Shown here in pieces: positions 1 through 7,028 of a stretch of 11,688 nt of DNA. The DNA is from Dipetalonema caudispina (lineage: Eukaryota; Nematoda; Chromadorea; Rhabditida; Onchocercidae): assembly GCA_013365325.1 (NCBI GenBank), contig JABVXV010000731.1:1-11688 (forward strand). The letters run 5' to 3'. The translations under genes and the position numbers were made by a program. The notes under the pieces are model-generated. The model saw nothing but the letters and a program-made list of their open reading frames with translations, had not been told where the DNA came from and ran no database searches. Position 1 is the first letter of the stretch; every line of letters begins with the position of its first letter.

Positions 1-836
1 CATTCGTTGACAGCAAATATTTCATTCATCCCAATTGATCAGTTATAAAGTGTTGAGATCTCAATAACAACAATGAATTTAAAACTTCATCAGATGTAAA
101 GCCTTAAAGTTTTCTTGGGAATATCTCACATATTCAAATATTCAAATATAGCAAAGAAGACACAACAATAGAATTCAACAATAAAACTCATTCACAAACT
201 ATCACATATCCAAAATAACTTATTTCCACAAAGATAGTTAATCATTTCCATTCAATCGAATTTAAAATTAAGTTGTTTGTTGCCTGAAAATAAAGAAAAA
301 AATCGAAAAACTAAAATTCTTTTATTATAGTTGTTGTTGTAAGGTTTTGAAAGATTACAATCTGCTTAATTGTCTCCATTCTTATTTTCTGTTAAACATT
401 CAAATCTTCACTATCAAAAAAGATTTGAGAAGATTTAGTTTAAGATTTAAGATTTAAGAAAAATTATAAAGTTCATTATTAGTGGCAAGTTATGAGGTAA
501 CTTTCATTTTTTTTTTTTGACATAACAATTAGAATTAACTAAATTATAAATCAAAAAAAGTATGCATAATTAAATTTTTCTGCTTTTTATCTGATAAAAC
601 AGTTAAATTGGCAATACTTTTAGCGCAAATACCTTATGAAAATAATTAGTAAGTATGACTGAGATGATAAAATAGAAGCCAAGAAACTAATTGAAAAATT
701 TACCTATTAGGCATATTTTTTCGATCTAAACAAATCCTACAAAAAGTTGTTGTAATTAGCTTAATAAGCAATTATGATTAATTGAAAGAAATGAAACAAA
801 CATCCGAGATAAACGATTCCTAACAGTGAATGAAAG
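1..836. other. AT-rich region without a supported gene
   Basis: I see no open frame with usable splice sites here on either strand. The stretch holds A/T runs, a short TATTCAAA direct repeat near 131-148, and AAGATTTA-type short repeats near 418-460. Around 672-715 and 718-755 there are brief open stretches rich in K, E, L and I, but each is closed by stops within about 15 codons. It is probably intergenic or intronic sequence. Confidence 0.5.
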
Positions 837-938
837 ATGCATATTAGAAATGCTGATGCTGTTGCAATAAGAAATGCTCGTCTCATTGATGATGCTGGAT
901 TTTCATATTCTAAATTAAAGTTTAAATTTAGGGAATAA
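837..938 (+). other. Short coding-like open stretch, 33 codons, unassigned
   Basis: An ATG at 837 opens a 33-codon frame ending in TAA at 936-938. Its first two thirds look protein-like rather than random: they include RNADAVAIRNARLIDDAGF, with GCT, GAT, CGT and CTC codons that are uncommon in the surrounding A/T-rich sequence. An in-frame TGA at 831 closes the frame upstream. A possible acceptor (ATATTAG, ending at 846) could make it an internal or terminal exon instead of a free small ORF. I do not recognise the peptide. It may be an exon of a plus-strand gene that extends left of the window, a gene remnant, or chance. Confidence 0.2.
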
Positions 939-1152
939 AAATCTTAATTTGTTTATTGCAAAAAATTAGAAACTATGCAGGAGATAAGTTATTTAATTTA
1001 TATAAAACATGCTATAAATTTTAGAAATTAATGAAAGATACAATTTACATTTTTCTCATTTTCTATTGATAGTAATATTATAAAAATTTGATATTTAACT
1101 TGAGTAATTCGAAAAAAGATTAGAAGTAGAATTATAGCAAATATTTTTCTAA

Positions 1153-1263
1153 GATCAAAGAATTATTCCCGATCATTACTGTATCGTATACTACGACAAA
1201 GATGAGTTTATCCTTCAGGATAATGCATGCATCTTCATTACCAATAAAGATTTGGTGCTTTAA
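1153..1263 (+). other. Coding-like exon or remnant, faintly FHA-like
   Basis: The plus strand is open for 36 codons between TAA at 1150-1152 and TAA at 1261-1263, directly after a plausible acceptor (TTTTTCTAAG). There is no ATG. The peptide contains IIPDHYCIVYYDKDEF followed by ILQDNACIFITNK. The spacing of an I-x-x-x-H core, alternating hydrophobic strands and an 'ACI-x-I-T-N-K' turn recalls the FHA domain of kinesin-3-type proteins (pattern I-x-x-x-HC-x-I ... A-x-x-x-VNG). That resemblance is a weak memory-based inference. Stops follow immediately, so if the likeness is real this is a terminal exon or a decayed copy. The minus-strand frame here is also open but looks less protein-like. Confidence 0.2.
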
Positions 1264-1312
1264 AAAGTAATTGAATACTTCCATTCATAGCAAAATATTT
1301 CATTTACATCTT

Positions 1313-2007
1313 TTAGAAATTACCATAAACTTCCTCGAACTGATCACCGCCACTTTTCTGTCCCTGCTCCTAAAATAAACAAAATTTTACTAATTTTTTT
1401 AAAAGCTCTTTTTAGTTTGTCTTCAACTTTTTACTTTAAAGCATACTTAAATTTTCCCCCATTCTTTTTTCAATGTGCATAAATTTTGGAAACAAAAAAA
1501 AAATAGATTTATGATATTTCGATTATTGTAAACGAAGCATTTTATAACAAATGCAAATTTAATTTCATTCTAATAAATTGGATAGCATCAAGAAAGCAAA
1601 CGAAATGATTTAATATCATTTATCTATTCCAATATTATTATGGAATATTTTATTATAAAAATTAATCAACATTTATTTACCTTATCTGATAATTCTTTAT
1701 TAATCTTCTTTAATAATTTTTTATCATTAAAATGCTTATCAATCATCTTTCCATCATCTTTCGTATTTCGTTTTCTTTGCTCCAATTGTACTTCAACATC
1801 TTTTTTCCCCAAAATAGTTTTGTCTTTTTGCTCAATACTTTGACTTTCTTTTTTGTTATCACCAACTGCTGTTAGCTGATTTGTGTTGGATATAACTGGC
1901 TGTTTTATGCTTGACATAATTGGTGTCGAAGGTGGTGCAGTATCAGCATCAGCATCAAATTTTGAATTAGTTTTAGTTGGATCCAAAATTTCATAATCAT
2001 CTGTCAT
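1313..2007 (-). CDS. Unrecognised 127-residue charged protein, two exons
   Basis: Exon 1 is 2007-1681 (109 codons), starting at ATG with MTDDYEILDPTK. It ends with AAG before a good donor (GTAAAT). Exon 2 is 1369-1313, after the acceptor TTATTTTAG, and starts in phase 0 with EQGQKSGGDQFEEVYGNF and a TAA stop. The matching phase on both sides of the 311-bp intron is the main support. The protein has no signal peptide or membrane segment. Its N-terminal half is acidic and rich in D, T, P and S, with an AD repeat. The part from about residue 50 is dense in K, E, D and Q and probably helical or coiled-coil (for example KKLLKKINKELSDK). An alternative donor at TATG|GTAATT would extend it, but I found no matching downstream exon. 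I recognise no family; it may be a fast-evolving, lineage-specific protein. Confidence 0.55.
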
Positions 2008-2903
2008 ATTCGTCTTCTTTTTTTTTTCTTTTTTCTATATCATAAATTATTATTATTTTTTTTTCTTTTAATAATGAATCATTATAGGATTAGACTTTAG
2101 TTTTATTACAAAAATAAATTTTACAAATAAATTTTAGCTATTGTTAAAATGTCAGATATGCTTACATTTCTGATATCATTTTAAGCTTTTATTAATTCAA
2201 ATTATAGTCAAAATTTTTATTCATTAAAATTTATCAAATGTAATAATCATTCATAACCGTCTTCCTTTTCTTATGCAATTTTCTTATGCAATTTGATTAA
2301 ATTTAATTTCTTTGCATAATGATTGATATTTGTTACGATTTATCATATATGACATTGTTGGAAATTAATGATTGTTTACTTTCTGAATTATTCCTTTCAA
2401 CAAATAACATTGACTTTTTTCACTCTAAGTTTTAATCTAATTGTCCCTATCTTATCAAAATAATTTGGAATGTCCTACAATGATATCATCTCTTGTCGGT
2501 TATTTGACGTATTTCCGTCTGTAACACAGATTTCAATTACGTATGCTACACGTTCCAATCCAAATAATGCTATTTTTCATTGTTTTCATTTGTATATTAA
2601 CAAATTGAAAGTGATAGTAGAAGGAAATTTAAAAGTTATAATTAGATCTTAAATTTAAATTATAAAACAAAATTATTCTTGCCTTTCGAACTTTTCCTCG
2701 TATTAATTGACAATTAAGCAAACAAATGAATCACACCCAGTCTTGATGAAAATAACCAAAGAAATGCTTTTTTATTCTTTTTATATAAGTCAATAATTAT
2801 GCAAATTAATTTTTATACTATATGGATTATGTGTTATATCATCAGCATAGATTCCCATGCTACAATTAGATTACGTGAAGTATAACGTACGTGTTCGTTT
2901 CAG
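2008..2903. other. Intergenic region between minus-strand gene and ApoL-like gene
   Basis: No plus-strand gene is supported here. The 60-codon plus-strand open frame at 2470-2652 lacks splice context or recognisable sequence. On the minus strand, a GTGTTACAG acceptor before 2518 is followed in phase 0 by a ten-codon stretch (TEIRQITDKR) and a TGA ending at 2486. That could be the last exon of the minus-strand block at 3131-2975, but this is speculative. Near 2277-2292 the 13-base unit TTTTCTTATGCAA is repeated. The 5' end of the 127-residue minus-strand gene presumably has its promoter in the left part. Confidence 0.4.
2891..2903 (+). promoter_or_regulatory. Possible trans-splice or 5' UTR acceptor of the ApoL-like gene
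   Basis: GTGTTCGTTTCAG ending at 2903 fits the nematode acceptor consensus (T-rich, TTTCAG). No plus-strand exon with a donor was found upstream, so it may receive a spliced leader or an upstream untranslated exon. The resulting 5' UTR would be about 236 bases and would contain an upstream ATG at 2907 with a short frame closed by TGA at 2991-2993. Confidence 0.3.
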
Positions 2904-2974
2904 GAAATGTTAGATTGTATGGGAAATTCTCAAACAGCCTCCTCGTTTGTTGAAATCATAAATTCAAAGCTTAC

Positions 2975-3131
2975 CAATAATTTCATGAAATGACCCTGTT
3001 GAGATTCCAGAATTTCATCTTGTTCCCTTCGTTTAACCGCAGTAGCAGTATTATTTTTGGTATCGCCAAATTCCGCATATCTTTGATTGGTTGTTCCGAG
3101 ATATCTCGTATGCTTGTCCTTCCGTGTGTTT
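2975..3131 (-). other. Coding-like minus-strand exon, unassigned
   Basis: The minus strand is open from 3154 down to a TGA at 2932-2930. Within this frame 3131-2975 has exon-like edges: a possible acceptor (GATATTAG) before 3131 and a strong donor (TTG|GTAAGC) after 2975. The peptide is clearly protein-like and hydrophilic: it includes HTRYLGTTNQRYAEFGDTKN, then AVKRREQDEILESQQGHFMK, which looks helical. The plus-strand reading of the same bases is a hydrophobic S/I/F-rich string typical of an antisense shadow. There is no upstream in-frame ATG, so earlier exons would have to lie in the ApoL-like gene's introns, and I could not find them. It could be part of a real antisense gene, a gene fragment, or the 5' neighbour's relic. 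I do not recognise the family. Confidence 0.35.
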
Positions 3132-3139
3132 CTAATATC

Positions 3140-5503
3140 ATGGATAATCAGTTGTCATCGGCAGTTGTACCTCCCGAATATGACGAGGAACTGAATCATT
3201 TGGTTAGACATTATTATTGTTATCATTATTATTACTATTGTTGTCATTATTATTTTTCGTTTTACTAATTGTCGTGTGAATAGTAAATAGAGGCGGTGTT
3301 ATGAAGTAGTAACTAATAGTTGTATGTTTATCAGAAGATTTATGAAATGACAAAATTGTTTCTTTGATGAGATAACCAAATAGTTCCTGTCATGGAATGA
3401 TCAAACTTTTCTTTCCATAGAATGATCAAATTGTTCCTTTCATAGAATGATTAGAATATCTTGGTGATAACAATGTAGCTAAAGTTAAATGCATTCCTTT
3501 GCACTTTTTTTTTTTGTTTCCATTTGTGAACTCTCCAAAAATGTGCATCAGTTAATAGTGAAGATTGTTCTCCTCAGAATTAACTTGCATATTCTATGGA
3601 TAGCTACTTTCCATACTTCATTGATTTTGCAAAATTAATTTGATTTCTCCGAATGATTTAACAGATTATTATCTGTTTCAGTTTTTCGTTAAAGATATTC
3701 CCGCACAAAATGGTAATGGTATGAAGAAATCTGATTTACGCACGAATTTTTATAGCATCTATAAAGCCTTCGTAGAAAATCGACAGAATTTGATCAATGA
3801 ATTGAGGAATATCGCAGATGAAGTGTGTAGCATTTATTGATTTGCTGTAGTGAATTGTGATCTGATTTGGAATACGTTGTCTTACCTGATATTTCAATTC
3901 ACTGTAGTGTAAGTGAGAAGTGGTATTGTGATGGCCTGAAAAGAGAGACCATTCAGTTTAGATTTATCATGGCAGAATCTGTATGAAAGTCCCAAGGTTA
4001 CTAATGTTATTAGCGCAATACTAAGAGCTAAGCTGGAAAATGTCACAATGAAGAAACAAACCTAGTACTTCTAATCCAGAACTTGTTTTTTTTTTCAGTT
4101 TAAGTTATCGAAGCAGTGCATTTATTGTTTGATTGTTGATAAAATAAAATTAGTTTATTGTTAGCAGTTGCTTTAGCTTATTTCACTTTTTTCAGTGATT
4201 CCCAGTTGAAACTATTTTTTACAGTCGATACGTGTTAAAAAAGGTTGTACTATTTCTACAATTACTGGAAGTTCAGTTGGTATTGCTGGTGGTACTGCAG
4301 CGATTGCTGGAACTGTTCTATATCCACCGTTACTTTTTGGAGGTTTTTTTTTTTCTTTTTTAATTTTATTAAACTATTACAGAACAAAATTCATGTTAAA
4401 GTAATAAGCAGATTGTATTGCTGAAATCTTCAACAGTAAACGTGTAAACCAGTTTCAAAACTTCTGTTTAGGGTTGGTTGTGGCCGGACTTGCTACAGCT
4501 TCGAATTTGGGAACGCAGTTAACCGAGTTCATACTTTTCCGAAATATGGTCAAAAAGGTGGAGTCACTGTCAAAATATGATATCGAATTGATGGATGATA
4601 TTGAACGCATTTATCAGGATGCACTGAATTCTGATCTGGTTAGTTGATGTTTATCAAACAAAAAGAATAAACATTCTAGGAGTATTTCAGATCTGTCCGA
4701 AGTTTCTAGAAATTTCCACTTCATATAACCCATTTTATAGTGATCTTTTACTTTCGATACTAAGTAGGGAAGTTTTTCCGCTACTCTAGAAATATTCAGG
4801 TGAAACGTGACACCTTAATTCCACGTCAGAGGCAGTTTTACAGTCACGCTAGCTCCCTTCATTATAATTTTATTTCTTCATTCTAATTTACCTTTTCTTT
4901 TAGTTTGAAACAAATGAACGATCTGATGGGACTTTCCAGACCATGGATAGTGCAACAAATGACCTCCCGTCACTGGGACTTCAAATTGGCGCTGGCGGTG
5001 CGAAAAGTGCAACCGCTTTGGGCTTACGAAGTGTTGGAATTCAAGTGGTAACTTGTCTTTTTTGGATGTTTAATCAACTTTTATAACTATTCTATGTTCA
5101 ACCTAAAAATTTTTTACAGTTGTCGGGTAGTGATTCGCAGTACAAAAATGGAGTGATAACTTTGTCAGTTATGAAGTGAAGCATAAACCGCTTTTCAGAA
5201 AAATGTATTGATATGTTGAACACTAACTAATATTGTGACTCTTGGGGGGTGCTTCCTAAAAATATTTAAGAAAAGTTATAGACTCAGATTGGAAGTACAA
5301 TGATGCGAGGCATTGCACGTGGTGCCATTGGAGTTGGTGTTATTATCGACGGTGTGACAATGTTTCTCTCAGTGCGTGATATATCGACAGGTTGCTCAAC
5401 AAAATTTAGTGATTGCTTAAATAGTCTTGCAGATTTCAAAGAAAAAGAATTAGGACAAATTATGACTAGGATTGATTTAAGTAATTTACTTGTAGAAGGA
5501 TAA
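3140..5503 (+). CDS. Apolipoprotein-L-like protein, six exons, 282 residues
   Basis: Exons: 3140-3202, 3682-3822, 4225-4342, 4472-4638, 4904-5047, 5288-5503 (TAA). All junctions keep frame (phases 0,0,1,0,0) and total 849 nt. The start is the first ATG of the open frame (MDNQLSSAVVPP); an in-frame ATG at 2990 exists but the bases between read better on the other strand. Residues 22-68 form a charged amphipathic segment (NFYSIYKAFVENRQNLINEL). Residues 76-117 are a Gly/Ala-rich hydrophobic stretch with GSSVGIAGG, then YPPLLFG and LVVAGLATA, a likely membrane hairpin as in the ApoL domain. The last exon has a second Gly/Ala segment (GAIGVGVIIDG), then FLSVRDI and a terminal helix (LNSLADFKEKELGQI). 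This order matches vertebrate ApoL and nematode ApoL-domain proteins. Members associate with lipids and membranes and can form ion channels; this copy's role is unknown. There is no obvious N-terminal signal peptide, so an intracellular location is likely. The first exon is the least certain part. Confidence 0.75.
3208..3258 (+). repeat. Degenerate TTA/TTG/TCA trinucleotide repeat
   Basis: A run of ATTATT, GTTATC, ATTACT and GTTGTC triplets. It continues the open frame of exon 1 as a Y/H/C-rich string, which is simply the repeat read through and not protein. It resembles the larger tract at 7196-7445 in PPWD1 intron 1. Confidence 0.7.
3344..3468 (+). repeat. Five copies of a 25-bp tandem repeat
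   Basis: Units start at 3344, 3369, 3394, 3419 and 3444, each exactly 25 bases with no indels. The core is GAATGATCAAA, then a T/C-rich middle, ending in CAT or GAT. Copies 3 and 4 are the most alike; copies 1, 2 and 5 are diverged. It lies inside intron 1 of the ApoL-like gene. Confidence 0.8.
3823..4224 (+). other. Intron 2 of the ApoL-like gene
   Basis: 402 bp between GAA|GTGTGT and TTTTTTACAG. The donor is weak, but the protein on either side joins in phase 0 as IADE then SIRVKKGC, the expected order for the family. I saw no coding stretch or repeat inside it. Confidence 0.65.
5120..5179 (+). other. Candidate alternative exon in intron 5 of the ApoL-like gene
   Basis: After a good acceptor (ATTTTTTACAG, ending at 5119) the frame continues in phase 0 with LSGSDSQYKNG. 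If it stops at the GTGATA donor after 5152 it is a 33-nt cassette exon adding eleven residues between residues 211 and 212 without changing frame. If read through, it ends at TGA 5177-5179 and gives a protein lacking the C-terminal Gly/Ala and helical segments. The acceptor is at least as good as the one used for the last exon; the donor is weak. Confidence 0.3.
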
Positions 5504-5630
5504 ATTATTTGTGATATTACTGTGAACTTTCAATTCTATTGTGTGTATTTGTGCCAATATATTTGTATTACATCCACGGCGTATGTAAATACTGTATGTT
5601 CCTAGGCTTTGGACAATTTTCCATAAATCT

Positions 5631-5636
5631 AATAAA
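5631..5636 (+). terminator. Poly(A) signal of the ApoL-like gene
   Basis: AATAAA lies 128 bases after the TAA at 5501-5503, with T-rich sequence following near 5649-5670. The distance and context fit a short nematode 3' UTR. Confidence 0.6.
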
Positions 5637-5639
5637 TGC

Positions 5640-7014
5640 TGATTGCAGTTTTTCGTCACATTTGTTGTTCAGGAAAATAAGAAAGGGGCACGGAAAAATA
5701 TTTCTCTTTCTCTGAATTTCGAACTGAAATTGTAACCGTATTACCTGTACATTTTGTTGACTTGTATAATTTCCGGACAAAATTTGGTCTCATCGTGGTA
5801 CAAAAATGATAACAATTAAGCGAAATATGAGAGGGAATGTATATGTGGTGTACGTACATTCAAGCGGTATATTCTTAGGTAAAATCGAATGTTCTCTTGT
5901 TTTTATATTTACAACGACCGGCAAAGCGTTCAGCTGAACAGTCATCGTGAAAAGGATCAAATTAAAATAAATTGGTAGCTTTAATCATAAATAACTGTCC
6001 ATACATTTGGAACATCAATTTAACCAGCTTAGAAATGAAACTAGAAAAAAGAAATGAATCAATTGATAGGTAATTATGCAAGCACCATACAGTACTAATT
6101 GTATTTTTGGCTAAGTAAGCAAGGAATACTAACATCAGGAATATTTCCTAAAACTTATACTGAAGAGGAAAACCTTCAGTTTACAAAGTCAAATTTCGAA
6201 GCATATTTTTAGAAATTAAACAGTCACTTAGCTCAATAATACTTTCCACAGACAGGAGGGCATTCAATATTTTACTATTTTGCATGCACAGAATTATTCA
6301 TTTTTTTTTCCTCTTCTGCATGTGTAGAACATTCTATATGACGAAATATTTTACATTTATGGAAATATTCAACTTTTAACTATTTTAAAAAAGAGATCTG
6401 TAACTTGTAACAGACAGGTATGGTAACATTGAATGGATGGAAATAAAAATGTTGCAAATAGACAACTATTATATACTATAGCAATCTTGATATTGTTATA
6501 ATTAGAGATAATATAAATCCCATCTGCCAAAATACTTAAAACCTAAGTACTACATTCACCAATAATTGCCACCCATCATCTTCCTCGCACGCGAGAATAC
6601 AAATGTATCACGGCAGGGTTTGGATTCAAAATGCGAAAGATATTTATTTCGTAAATTTTACTTTGTTTTGTTAATAGCTGAAATTTTGATGATAATCTCT
6701 CTTGTTATTTGTTATAGGTAGTTAGAATGAAATTTCAGAATTTTACTATAACTTATGGCTAAAATTTAGGCATATTTGATGAGATCTTAAGGATCACTCT
6801 TAAAAATGCAATTCCGATATTTGTAAAAGATTTGAGCATCCTTAAATTTTACAACGACTCATGTGCTCCATATTATTAATGTATGAGATAATAATCAAAT
6901 AATTATGTTTAAATACAGCTAAGTGAAAAAGTTAATTAATTTTAGTTAAATATTATTGGTACCAAAAACTTACACTACATGAGATATAGAAATAAACAAG
7001 ATATGGATAAAGAT
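5640..7014. other. Intergenic region between the ApoL-like gene and PPWD1
   Basis: No gene is supported. Two overlapping minus-strand frames (5780-5568 and 5859-5656) run partly antisense to the ApoL-like 3' UTR, have no splice sites or recognisable sequence, and read as chance frames. A perfect 12-base palindrome (GTTCAGCTGAAC) sits at 5928-5939. I found no tRNA-like cloverleaf and no spliced-leader gene. The PPWD1 promoter presumably lies in the right part. Confidence 0.5.
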
Positions 7015-7027
7015 TTATTGCTTTCAG
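7015..7027 (+). promoter_or_regulatory. Likely spliced-leader acceptor of PPWD1
   Basis: TTATTGCTTTCAG ends at 7027, one base before the ATG at 7029. An acceptor placed this close to the start, with no upstream coding exon, is typical of nematode transcripts that receive a trans-spliced leader and so keep almost no genomic 5' UTR. An ordinary upstream untranslated exon is the alternative. Confidence 0.6.
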
Positions 7028-7028
7028 A

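Larger units (their letters stand above)
3203..3681 (+). other. Intron 1 of the ApoL-like gene, repeat-bearing
   Basis: Donor TTG|GTTAGA and acceptor CTGTTTCAG frame a 479-bp intron between phase-0 exons. It contains a TTA/TTG/TCA microsatellite-like stretch (about 3208-3258) and a five-copy 25-bp tandem repeat (3344-3468). A second possible acceptor, GATTTAACAG ending at 3664, would add six residues in frame to exon 2. Confidence 0.6.

Noticed and set aside
1640..1843. Plus-strand frame rich in F, L and S
   Set aside because: It is the shadow of exon 1 of the minus-strand gene at 2007-1313, which has a better composition and splice sites.
2990..3139. N-terminal extension of the ApoL-like protein to the in-frame ATG at 2990
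   Set aside because: The peptide looks like an antisense shadow, while the minus strand reads as a hydrophilic protein with a strong donor; the ATG at 3140 is preferred.
5568..5859. Two overlapping minus-strand open frames of about 70 codons
   Set aside because: They lie in different frames over the ApoL-like 3' UTR and beyond, lack splice sites, and show no recognisable or compositionally coherent protein.
6575..6635. Possible tRNA because of a GGATTCAAA motif resembling a T loop
   Set aside because: I could not form an acceptor stem, D arm or anticodon arm around it.
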